This document shows positions 10,392 through 22,350 of a stretch of 64,000 nt of DNA, piece by piece; positions within the stretch are counted from its first letter, which is position 1; the number at the start of each line of letters is the position of its first letter. Position numbers and translations under genes: made by a program. The notes beneath the pieces were generated by a model. The model was not told the DNA's origin. It saw only the letters and a list, made by a program, of their open reading frames with translations, and did not search any database. Origin of the DNA: Nemophila menziesii (Eukaryota > Streptophyta > Magnoliopsida > Boraginales > Hydrophyllaceae); the NCBI GenBank assembly GCA_029959085.1, contig JARWIR010000027.1, positions 620,001 through 684,000 on the forward strand, given 5' to 3'.

Positions 10392-13300
10392 CTGTCGAGC
10401 AAATTGGGGTGTTTTTTCACATTGGTGTAAATTAATTTGAATGTTATTTTCATTTTTGATCAAATTTATAATTAATTATATTGAGAAAATTAGGTAGATT
10501 TTTCCTATATATATTTTACAGAATATCGAAATATATACCAACACCACAAGAGATGTTTTTGCACTTAATTTGTTAGACCATCTATTCATAGTGGTTGGAG
10601 TATGTATGGAGAGTAAGGAAATAGATGTAAGAGAAATTAAATTAGGTTGTAAGACTTGTTTGACACCTATTGGAGAAAGCATAGTTTCAAACATCATATA
10701 TGGCAGTCTACCATACATTCTTTTTATTTTATCTCCTTGTGGTTTACATATGTGAACGTATTTTTATTTAGGTTGAAGAAATACATCATATCTTTTGTGG
10801 TCTTAGAAAATATGTGTATAAACTCATGATATTTTAAAAGTGTACAATGTCACCTTATGTTATTAGAATAGTACACACAGCCTATGAATTAAATGTTTAT
10901 CTATTTGAATTATTTAATACATTTATTTTATATTTTTTGTGTTCATGTCCCCTTGGTAAATGGTTGTTCTTTTTGTTAATTCTTATAGTCAAATTTTAAT
11001 TTTAATTATATTTAATTTATTTTTATTATTACAGAATATGCTTCCTGGAATATCTTGCAATAGACTATTACCAGATTCCAGACAATGGTGACAAATTCAA
11101 GATACAAATTAATAGTGTAATCCAATTCTATTTCATATTTTAAACATGAATATTACACTTTTATTTGTTGTTGTCTATTATTCTTTTTATGAACTAAATC
11201 ATTTGTAGCTAGAGAAAGGGATAATGTATGAACCCTACATTTGGATTATGATGTTTCATTGTGTTTTGGGATATTACTATTCAAATGAATTGATTTAGCA
11301 TTCATTATGTATTTATGATTTCTTCAGCCCTTATGAAGATAAAGTTGTAGGTGGTATTAGTAGACTAGACTGTCATCCGGGAGGGAGAGAGGGGGAGATC
11401 GGATTATAGAAAATAATATATAATCATTCGGTGTGTCTTATTGAGTTAGGAGGTCTTGACTAACCGGATAGTCAATTAATTTAGAATTAATTACGTTTGA
11501 AAGTTTTGTACGGCTCACTCGGGAGAGGTCCATAGAATTGTAGGATAACCCTCTATCTACCTGGGATGGAATTAAGGGATTTTAGAGTTTCGACTATTGC
11601 TAAAATAACAATTTACCATGATATCCATAAATGGGTAAATTCATAATTAGTGGAAATTAGTAGCGACTCCCAAACTATCTTCTTATCTATATTCTCGTGT
11701 TGACTAGTATGTCCTTTGGTTAAAAATACATTACTAATCATATATTATTTATTTTGACTTTAATCCTTACTTTTGAGAAACAAAAAATATATTTTATGTT
11801 TTAGTTAACTGTAATTTGTCCCCTCTACGCTTCCTGGAAAGACAAAAGAATTACCCTCCTAGTGCATATGGAGAACGATATTCCTAGTAATTATTTGTTA
11901 CTTGTTAACGACTCATTCACTTGTGGGTAGTAGCTCCCCTAGGTGTTGATTTACCTATCACACTCTAGGGGACAACAAAGGTAAATACACATTGTAACGA
12001 TTTTGTCCCTATACTAACGACATGTAGAGAAACGACATGTAATACACTACCACAATGATACTGAATGTATAGTTGCATCCTTATCTTCAAACCTTTGACA
12101 ATCTGGAATCTATCATATTTAGAAAATATGTACTTGGCGAACCCTATAGTATATAAGTTAATGTATTTTTCTTGAAATACACTTAACACTCTAGTTCACT
12201 ACTCTTTTAAGCTTCATTTCATGACATCCAATTTAGATAATTTTACAGTTAACTTTAACAATGTTTCATCAAAAGCATCCTCAATGGTGATATTAGCAAT
12301 TTTTTTTTGTGGTAGTCACTACTAGCTCTAAAAGACCTTGAAGGATTTTAAAAGTTATCTATGCTCGAACATTTTTATGAATGATATTTTGTTTTATTAA
12401 TAACAACACTTATTTTAGTAAGAATAAGGGTAAAACTCATAAGCCATACTTTTCAGAATGCAATTCATCAATGAATGTCGTAACACTACATTATAATTCA
12501 TCATAATTTAACTTTGACAAAAATAAACATTTAACTAGCATCACAATGTCACCATCCTCTATTATTGGTAAATTCAAGGATATTTTAATAGATAAATTAT
12601 CTTAGATTACTGTAAGAAGTCGAGTACATCTATTGAACAATTAACTATTTAAAACTAAGTTTTTAAATAATTTGATTAAGTAGTAATAAATTAAAATATT
12701 AATTTTTAATTTTCTGCATAGGTAATGTTCAATTTATAAACAATAACATATAAAGACAATTAGGGGATTAAAACTTTATCGAATAAATATCAAAAGTATA
12801 CAGTAGAAACAATTTTATTCATAGAAGTTAAATATAAAACTTTATTAGAAAATATATAATAAGAAAAAAATAATTTCATGTTATTTATTAAAATTATAAT
12901 TTTAAACTATAATTAAAATATTAATACAATTTAGGGTCCACACTAATTTCACAAACACAATAAAAAATAAACTACCCATTAAACCCTAATGTTGCCGCCT
13001 TTTCCTATACATATACATACATCTTCTTCCACTCTTAGTTTCAAACATACTGTCAGCCTCCTCTTGATATTCCTTTTTTCGTCACTTTTACTATCTAACT
13101 CTAATGTCTAAATATTCGTTATCTTCTAATTTCAATCTTCTTTAATCGGAATTCATTTCTTCCATCCAATCTACTTTTTTTCAATTTCTCTGTAGTATCT
13201 CCCTCTTCTTCCTTAATTATGATATTATCCTCAACTATTGTCTCCATCTAGATCTTCAGTCTTCTGTCTAAATACTATTTTTACATGCTAGTATCTTAGA

Positions 13301-13456
13301 TCGTTGGCCATATCATTTCAATTTATAAATCTAAGGTACTTTTTTAATTTAAAAATTTGTTCTACCAATGTGAATTAGTATAAATAGAGTAAATCACCTT
13401 CCTTATTTGCTCATTTTGTAGTGTAAATCATTTAAAGGAGGTGAGATAGCAAATCT

Positions 13457-13725
13457 ATGAATAGAATTTGGAATATAAATGTATGTATACTAGTAGTCTA
13501 AAACAAGTAAACTAACATTTTTTTCTTGTCTTTCAGGAACAAGAAGAAAGAGATGGAAGAGAAAACGCAAGGCTATACTTAGCAAACTTGCAAATTGCTT
13601 TAGAAAATGAAAGGCTAAGAAAGTTAGCCAAACAGCTCACTGGAGAGAAGCGGCACCTGGAAGCAATGGTTGCTAGCTCATCCTCAAAGAAAAATGAAGT
13701 GAATCCCAAAAAGACTGAGAAATGA
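13457..13725 (+). pseudogene. ZPR: Frameshifted ZPR-like gene, copy 4 (possibly rescued by splicing)
   Basis: One A is missing just after the usual ATG (13553), so translation from it stops after nine codons. However, the ATG at 13457 opens eight codons up to 13480. If the 56-base intron 13481-13536 is removed, the frame continues from 13537 through the whole zipper to TGA at 13723-13725 with no stop. That product would have 70 residues: 15 new N-terminal residues (MNRIWNIN plus EQEERDG) followed by ZPR residues 3-57. Either this is a dead copy or its start has moved to exon 1; the sequence cannot decide. Confidence 0.6.
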
Positions 13726-13898
13726 AGTATTTTTTTTGCTTGGAGAAATGAAGTATTTGATCCCATCATGTTTTTCTTATTATTTAATAAATGTGTGTTT
13801 GTTTGATTACCCACAAGAGTTTATTTGATGAATAGCTTTGAGACAGTAAATGTAATGGTGTGATGTGTGTTTGTTGTTTGAATAATTGAATCTGCCTT

Positions 13899-14378
13899 TT
13901 AGCAATCTATTTTTAGTTTTTTATCTACGCTTGAGAACATTTCATAAAACGCCTTAAAGTAGTTGTAAGCAATCTCCACATCTTCCTTCCCACAATTCTC
14001 TCTCACACTGCAATTAAACAAAAACAAGTAAAGATCTTGAGAGTAATTGAGAAATCAAACTCGATAATAAAATTAAAAAAAATATATATGTACCAACCTG
14101 TGCATAGATAGTTGAGGAATACCACAATCAACAGTACGAATTCCAACTCCAGAAGCAAGAATTGGACCAATAGTGGACCCACACCCCATATCATTTCTTA
14201 CCACAAAGTCCTATAAAAAAACGAGTCTTCATTTCTGCCTCTTATATGAAGAAAATATAATAATATTTAATTACCTGAACTGGAAGATTATGAATTGTTG
14301 CAATTTCCTTAAAAAGAAAAGCAGTAATACCACTAGTGGCATATCGTTGATTAGCATTATGTTCAAAAATTTGTTCTG
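13899..14378 (-). pseudogene. DAP: Aspartyl aminopeptidase 3' fragment, copy 4
   Basis: The three exons are recognisable. The Ile of VREIC is changed to Asn (AATTCTC in place of AAATCTC on the plus strand), and one exon b codon and the exon a acceptor context are changed. This looks like drift without constraint. Confidence 0.85.
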
Positions 14379-17300
14379 CTGTCGAGCAAATTGGGGTGTT
14401 TTTTCACATTGGTGTAAATTAATTTGAATGTCTTTTTCATTTTTGATCAAATTTATAATTAATTATATTGAGAAAATTAGGTAGATTTTTCCTATATATA
14501 TTTTACAGAATATCGAAATATACACCAACACCACAAGAGATGTTTTTGCACTTAATTTGTTAGACCATCTATTCATAGTGGTTGGAGTATGTATGGAGAG
14601 TAGGGAAATAGATGTAAGAGAAATTAAATTAGGTTGTAAGACTTGTTTGACACCTATTGGAGAAAGCATATTTTCAAACATCATATATGGTAGTCTACCA
14701 TACATTCTTTTTATTTTATCTCCTTGTGGTTTACATATGTGAACGTATTTTTATTTAGGTTGAAGAAATACATCATATCTTTTGTGGTCTTAGAAAATAT
14801 GTGTATAAACTCATGATATTTTAAAAGTGTACAATGTCACCTTATGTTATTAGAATAGTACACACAGCCTATGAATTAAATGTTTAGCTATTTGAATTAT
14901 TTATTACATTTATTTTATATTTTTTGTGTTCATGTCCCCTTGGTTAATGGTTGTTCTTTTTGTTAATTCTTATAGTCAAATTTTAATTTTAATTATATTT
15001 AATTTATTTTGATTATTACAGAATATGCTTCCTAGAATATCTTGCAATAGACTATTACCAGATTCCAGACAATGGTGACAAATTCAAGATACAAATTAAT
15101 AGTGTAATCCAATTCTATTTCATATTTTAAACATGAATATTACACATTTATTTGTTGTTGTCTATTAATTTTTTATGAACTAAATCATTTGTAGCTAGAG
15201 AAAGGGATAATGTATGAACCCTACATTTGGATTATGATGTTTCATTGTGTTTTGGGATATTACTATTCAAATGAATTGATTTAGCATTCATTATGTATTT
15301 ATGATTTCTTCAGCCCTTATGAAGATAAAGTTGTAGGTGGTATTAGTAGACTAGACTGTCATCCGGGAGGAAGAGAGGGGGAGATCGGATTATAGAAAAT
15401 AATATATAATCATTCGGTGTGTCTTATTGAGTTAGGAGGTCTTGACTAACCGGATAGTCAATTAATTTAGAATTAATTACGTTTGAAAGTTTTGTACGGC
15501 TCACTCGGGAGAGGTCCATAGAATTGTAGGATAACCCTCTATCTACCTGGGATGGAATTAAGGGATTTTAGAGTTTCGACTATTGCTAAAATAACAATTT
15601 ACCATGATATCCATAAATGGGTAAATTCATAATTAGTGGAAATTAGTAGCGACTCTCAAACTATCTTCTTATCTATATTCTCGTGTTGACTAGTATGTCC
15701 TTTGGTTAAAAATACATTACTAATCATATATTATTTATTTTGACTTTAATCCTTACTTTTGAGAAACAAAAAATATATTTTATGTTTTAGTTAACTGTAA
15801 TTTGTCCCCTCTACGCTTCCTGGAAAGACAAAAGAATTAACCTCCTAGTGCATATGGAGAACGATATTCCTAGTAATTATTTGTTACTTGTTAACGACTC
15901 ATTCACTTGTGGGTAGTAGCTCCCCTATGTGTTGATTTACCTATCACACTCTAGGGGACAACAAAGGTAAATACACATTGTAACGATTTTGTCCCTATAC
16001 TAACGACATGTAGAGAAACGACATGTAATACACTACCACAATGATACTGAATGTATAGTTGCATCCTTATCTTCAAACCTTTGACAATCTGGAATCTATC
16101 ATATTTAGAAAATATGTACTTGGCGAACCCTATAGTATATAAGTTAATGTATTTTTCTTGCAATACACTTAACACTCTAGTTCACTACTCTTATAAGCTT
16201 CATTTCATGACATCCAATTTAGATAATTTTACAGTTAACTTTAACAATGTTTCATCAAAAGCATCCTCAATGGTGATATTAGCAATTTTTTTTTTGTGGT
16301 AGTCACTACTAGCTCTAAAAGACCTTGAAGGATTTTAAAAGTTATCTATGCTCGAACATTTTTATGAATGATATTTTGTTTTATTAATAACAACACTTAT
16401 TTTAGTAAGAATAAGAGTAAAACTCATAAGCCATACTTTTCAGAATGCAATTCATCAATGAATGTCGTAACACTACATTATAATTCATCATAATTTAACT
16501 TTGACAAAAATAAACATTTAACTAGCATCACAATGTCACCATCCTATATTATTGGTAAATTCAAGGATATTTTAATAGATAAATTATCTTAGATTACTGT
16601 AAGAAGTCGAGTACATCTATTGAACAATTAACTATTTAAAACTAAGTTTTTAAATAATTTGATTAAGTAGTAATAAATTAAAATATTAATTTTTAATTTT
16701 TTGCATAGGCAATGTTCAATTTATAAACAATAACATATAAAGACAATTAGGGGATTAAAACTTTATCGAATAAATATCAAAAGTATACAGTAGAAACAAT
16801 TTTATTCATAGAAGTTAAATATAAAACTTTATTAGAAAATATATAATAAGAAAAAAATAATTTCATGTTATTTATTAAAATTATAATTTTAAACTATAAT
16901 TAAAATATTAATACAATTTAGGGTCCACACTAATTTCACAAACACAATAAAAAATAAACTACCCATTAAACCCTAATGTTGCCGCCTTTTCCTATACATA
17001 TACATACATCTTCTTCCACTCTTAGTTTCAAACCTACTGTCAGCCTCCTCTTGATATTCCTTTTTTCGTCACTTTTACTATCTAACTCTAATGTCTAAAT
17101 ATTCGTTATCTTCTAATTTCAATCTTCTCTAATCGGAATTCATTTCTTCCATCCAATCTACTTTTTTTCAATTTCTCTGTAGTATCTCCCTCTTCTTCCT
17201 TAATTATGATATTATCCTCAACTATTGTCTCCATCTAGATCTGCAGTCTTCTATCTAAATACTATTTTTACATGCTAGTATCTTAGATCGTTGGCCATAT

Positions 17301-17536
17301 CATTTCAATTTATAAATCTAAGGTACTTTTTTAATTTAAAAAATTGTTCTACCAATGTGAATTAGTATAAATAGAGTAAATCACCTTCCTCATTTGCTCA
17401 TTTTGTAGTGTAAATCATTTAAAGGAGGTGAGATAGCAAATCTATGAATAGAATTTGGAATATAAAGGTATGTATACTAGTCTAAAACAAGTAAACTAAC
17501 ATTTTTTTCTTGTCTTTCAGGAACAAGAAGAAAGAG

Positions 17537-17710
17537 ATGGAAAGAGAAAACGCAAGGCTATACTTAGCAAACTTGCAAATTGCTTTAGAAAATGAAAGGC
17601 TAAGAAAGTTAGCCAAACAGCTCACTGGAGAGAAGCGGCACCTGGAAGCAATGGTTGCTAGCTCATCCTCAAAGAAAAATGAAGTGAATCCCAAAAAGAC
17701 TGAGAAATGA
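17537..17710 (+). CDS. ZPR: LITTLE ZIPPER-like microprotein, copy 5
   Basis: 57 residues, identical to copy 3. TATA box at 17366 and intact zipper. Confidence 0.8.
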   Translation: MERENARLYLANLQIALENERLRKLAKQLTGEKRHLEAMVASSSSKKNEVNPKKTEK

Positions 17711-17883
17711 AGTATTTTTTTTGCTTGGAGAAATGAAGTATTTGATCCCATCATGTTTTTCTTATTATTTAATAAATGTGTGTTTGTTTGATTACCCACA
17801 AGAGTTTATTTGATATATAGCTTTGAGACAGTAAATGTAATGGTGTGATGTGTGTTTGTTGTTTGAATAATTGAATCTGCCTT

Positions 17884-18364
17884 TTAGCAATCTATTTTTA
17901 GTTTTTTATCTACGCTTGAGAACATTTCATAAAACGCCTTAAAGTAGTTGTAAGCAGTCTCCACATCTTCCTTCCCACAAATCTCTCTCACACTGCAATT
18001 AAACAAAAACAAGTAAAGATCTTGAGAGTAATTGAGAAATCAAACTCGATAATAAAATTAAAAAAAATATATATGTACCAACCTGTGCATAGATTGTTGA
18101 GGAATACCACAATCAACAGTACGAATTCCAACTCCAGAAGCAAGAATTGGACCAATAGTGGACCCACACCCCATATCATTTCTTACCACAAAGTCCTATA
18201 AAAAAACAGAGTCTTCATTTCTTCCTCTTATATGAAGAAAATATAATAATATTTAATTACCTGAACTGGAAGATTATGAATTGTTGCATTTTCCTTAAAA
18301 AGAAAAGCAGTAATACCACTAGTAGCATATCGTTGATTAGCATAATGTTCAAAAATTTGTTCTA
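17884..18364 (-). pseudogene. DAP: Aspartyl aminopeptidase 3' fragment, copy 5
   Basis: Three terminal exons as in copy 3, with single changes in exon a. No start. Confidence 0.86.
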
Positions 18365-21300
18365 CTGTCGAGCAAATTGGGGTGTTTTTTCACATTGGTG
18401 TAAATTAATTTGAATGTTTTTTTCATTTTTGATCAAATTTATAATTAATTATATTGAGAAAATTAGGTAGATTTTTCCTATATATATTTTACAGAATATC
18501 GAAATATACACCAACACCACAAGAGATGTTTTTGCACTTAATTTGTTAGACCATCTATTCATAGTGGTTGGAGTATGTATGGAGAGTAGGGAAATAGATG
18601 TAAGAGAAATTAAATTAGGTTGTAAGACTTGTTTGACACCTATTGGAGAAAGCATATTTTCAACATCATATATGGTAGTCTACCATACATTCTTTTTATT
18701 TTATCTCCTTGTGGTTTACATATGTGAACGTATTTTTATTTAGGTTGAAGAAATACATCATATCTTTTGTGGTCTTAGAAAATATGTGTATAAACTCATG
18801 ATATTTTAAAAGTGTACAATGTCACCTTATGTTATTAGAATAGTACACACAGCCTATGAATTAAATGTTTATCTATTTGAATTATTTATTACATTTATTT
18901 TATATTTTTTGTGTTCATGTCCCCTTGGTTAATGGTTGTTCTTTTTGTTAATTCTTGTAGTCAAATTTTAATTTTAATTATATTTAATTTATTTTGATTA
19001 TTACAGAATATGCTTCCTGGGATATCTTGCAATAGACTATTACCAGATTCCAGACAATGGTGACAAATTCAAGATACAAATTAATAGTGTAATTCAATTC
19101 TATTTCATATTTTAAACATGAATATTACACTTTTATTTGTTGTTGTCTATTCTTTTTTTATGAACTAAATCATTTGTAGCTTGAGAAATGGATAATGTAT
19201 GAACCCTACATTTGGATTATGATGTTTCATTGTGTTTTGGGATATTACTATTCAAATGAATTGATTTAGCATTATTATGTATTTATGATTTCTTCAGCCC
19301 TTATGAAGATAAAGTTGTAGGTGGTATTAGTAGACTAGACTGTCATCCGGGAGGGAGAGAGGGGGAGATCGGATTATAGAAAATAATATATAATCATTCG
19401 GTGTGTCTTATTGAGTTAGGAGGTCTTGACTAACCGGATAGTCAATTAATTTAGAATTAATTACGTTTGAAAGTTTTGTACGGCTCACTCGGGAGAGGTC
19501 CATAGAATTGTAGGATAACCCTCTATCTACCTGGGATGGAATTAAGGGATTTTAGAGTTTCGACTATTGCTAAAATAACAATTTACCATGATATCCATAA
19601 ATGGGTAAATTCATAATTAGTGGAAATTAGTAGCGACTCCCAAACTATCTTCTTATCTATATTCTCGTGTTGACTAGTATGTCCTTTGGTTAAAAATACA
19701 TTACTAATCATATATTATTTATTTTGACTTTAATCCTTACTTTTGAGAAACAAAAAATATATTTTATGTTTTAGTTAACTGTAATTTGTCCCCTCTACGC
19801 TTCCTGGAAAGACAAAAGAATTACCCTCCTAGTGCATATGGAGAACGATATTCCTAGTAATTATTTGTTACTTGTTAACGACTCATTCACTTGTGGGTAG
19901 TAGCTCCCCTAGGTGTTGATTTACCTATCACACTCTAGGGGACAACCAAGGTAAATACACATTGTAACGATTTTGTCCCTATACTAACGACATGTAGAGA
20001 AACGACATGTAATACACTATCACAATGATACTGAATGTATAGTTGCATCCTTATCTTCAAACCTTTGACAATCTGGAATCTATCATATTTAGAAAATATG
20101 TACTTGGCGAACCCTATAGGATATAAGTTAATGTATTTTTCTTGAAATACACTTAACACTCTAGTTCACTACTCTTTTAAGCTTCATTTCATGACATCCA
20201 ATTTAGATAATTTTACAGTTAACTTTAACAATGTTTCATCAGAAGCATCCTCAATGGTGATATTAGCAATTTTTTTTTTGTGGTAGTCACTACTAGCTCT
20301 AAAAGACCTTGAAGGATTTTAAAAGTTATCTATGCTCGAACATTTTTATGAATGATATTTTGTTTTATATATAACAACACTTATTTTAGTAAGAATAAGG
20401 GTAAAACTCATAAGCCATACTTTTCAGAATGCAATTCATCAATGAATGTCGTAACACTACATTATAATTCATCATAATTTAACTTTGACAAAAATAAACA
20501 TTTAACTAGTATCACAATGTCACCATCCTCTATTATTGGTAAATTCAAGGATATTTTAATAGATAAATTATCTTAGATTACTGTAAGAAGTCGAGTACAT
20601 CTATTGAACAATTAACTATTTAAAAACTAAGTTTTTAAATAATTTGATTAAGTAGTAATAAATTAAAATATTAATTTTTAATTTTTTTCATAGGTAATGT
20701 TCAATTTATAACAATAACATATAAAGACAATTAGGGGATTAAAACTTTATCGAACAAATATCAAAAGTATACAGTAGAAACAATTTTATTCATAGAAGTT
20801 AAATATAAAACTTTATTAGAAAATATATAATAAGAAAAAAATAATTTCATGTTATTTATTAAAATTATAATTTTAAACTATAATTAAAATATTAATACAA
20901 TTTAGGGTCCACACTAATTTCACAAACACAATAAAAAATAAACTACCCATTAAACCCTAATGTTGCCGCCTTTTCCTATACATATACATACATCTTCTTC
21001 CACTCTTAGTTTCAAACATACTGTCAGCCTCCTCTTGATATTCCTTTTTTCGTCACTTTTACTATCTAACTCTAATGTCTAAATATTCGTTATCTTCTAA
21101 TTTCAATCTTCTTTAATCGGAATTCATTTCTTCCATCCAATCTACTTTTTTTCAATTTCTCTGTAGTATCTCCCTCTTCTTCCTTAATTATGATATTATC
21201 CTCAACTATTGTCTCCATCTAGATCTTCAGTCTTCTGTCTAAATACTATTTTTACATGCTAGTATCTTAGATCGTTGGCCATATCATTTCAATTTATAAA

Positions 21301-21427
21301 TCTAAGGTACTTTTTTAATTTAAAAATTTGTTCTACCAATGTGAATTAGTATAAATAGAGTAAATCACCTTCCTTATTTGCTCATTTTGTAGTGTAAATC
21401 ATTTAAAGGAGGTGAGATAGCAAATCT

Positions 21428-21696
21428 ATGAATAGAATTTGGAATATAAATGTATGTATACTAGTAGTCTAAAACAAGTAAACTAACATTTTTTTCTTGT
21501 CTTTCAGGAACAAGAAGAAAGAGATGGAAGAGAAAACGCAAGGCTATACTTAGCAAACTTGCAAATTGCTTTAGAAAATGAAAGGCTAAGAAAGTTAGCC
21601 AAACAGCTCACTGGAGAGAAGCGGCACCTGGAAGCAATGGTTGCTAGCTCATCCTCAAAGAAAAATGAAGTGAATCCCAAAAAGACTGAGAAATGA
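21428..21696 (+). pseudogene. ZPR: Frameshifted ZPR-like gene, copy 6 (possibly rescued by splicing)
   Basis: The same one-base deletion after the ATG (21524) as copy 4. As there, exon 1 (21428-21451) spliced to 21508-21696 gives an open 70-residue frame that includes the complete zipper. The lesion was inherited with copy 4 from a common ancestor. Confidence 0.6.
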
Positions 21697-21869
21697 AGTA
21701 TTTTTTTTGCTTGGAGAAATGAAGTATTTGATCCCATCATGTTTTTCTTATTATTTAATAAATGTGTGTTTGTTTGATTACCCACAAGAGTTTATTTGAT
21801 GAATAGCTTTGAGACAGTAAATGTAATGGTGTGATGTGTGTTTGTTGTTTGAATAATTGAATCTGCCTT

Positions 21870-22350
21870 TTAGCAATCTATTTTTAGTTTTTTATCTACG
21901 CTTGAGAACATTTCATAAAACGCCTTAAAGTAGTTGTAAGCAATCTCCACATCTTCCTTCCCACAATTCTCTCTCACACTGCAATTAAACAAAAACAAGT
22001 AAAGATCTTGAGAGTAATTGAGAAATCAAACTCGATAATAAAATTAAAAAAAATATATATGTACCAACCTGTGCATAGATAGTTGAGGAATACCACAATC
22101 AACAGTACGAATTCCAACTCCAGAAGCAAGAATTGGACCAATAGTGGACCCACACCCCATATCATTTCTTACCACAAAGTCCTATAAAAAAACAGAGTCT
22201 TCATTTCTTCCTCTTATATGAAGAAAATATAATAATATTTAATTACCTGAACTGGAAGATTATGAATTGTTGCAATTTCCTTAAAAAGAAAAGCAGTAAT
22301 ACCACTAGTGGCATATCGTTGATTAGCATTATGTTCAAAAATTTGTTCTG
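21870..22350 (-). pseudogene. DAP: Aspartyl aminopeptidase 3' fragment, copy 6
   Basis: Three terminal exons, with the same Ile-to-Asn change and exon a acceptor change as copy 4. Confidence 0.85.

Larger units (their letters stand above)
7967..11952 (+). repeat. Macrosatellite unit, copy 3
   Basis: 3,986 bases. Its ZPR region shares private variants with copy 5 (for example GATATATAGC at about 9840, and 17811 in copy 5), which suggests that copies 3-4 and 5-6 descend from one dimer. Confidence 0.97.
11953..15938 (+). repeat. Macrosatellite unit, copy 4
   Basis: 3,986 bases. It shares with copy 6 the altered donor context (ATAAATGTATGT), a 3-base AGT duplication in the leader intron, and the same one-base deletion in ZPR. 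Confidence 0.97.
15939..19922 (+). repeat. Macrosatellite unit, copy 5
   Basis: 3,984 bases. The first half resembles copy 3. The second half shares variants with copy 6 (ACAGAGTCTTCATTTCTTCC near 18205 and 22193, and a one-base deletion giving TTTTCAACATC). It is therefore a mosaic. Confidence 0.97.
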
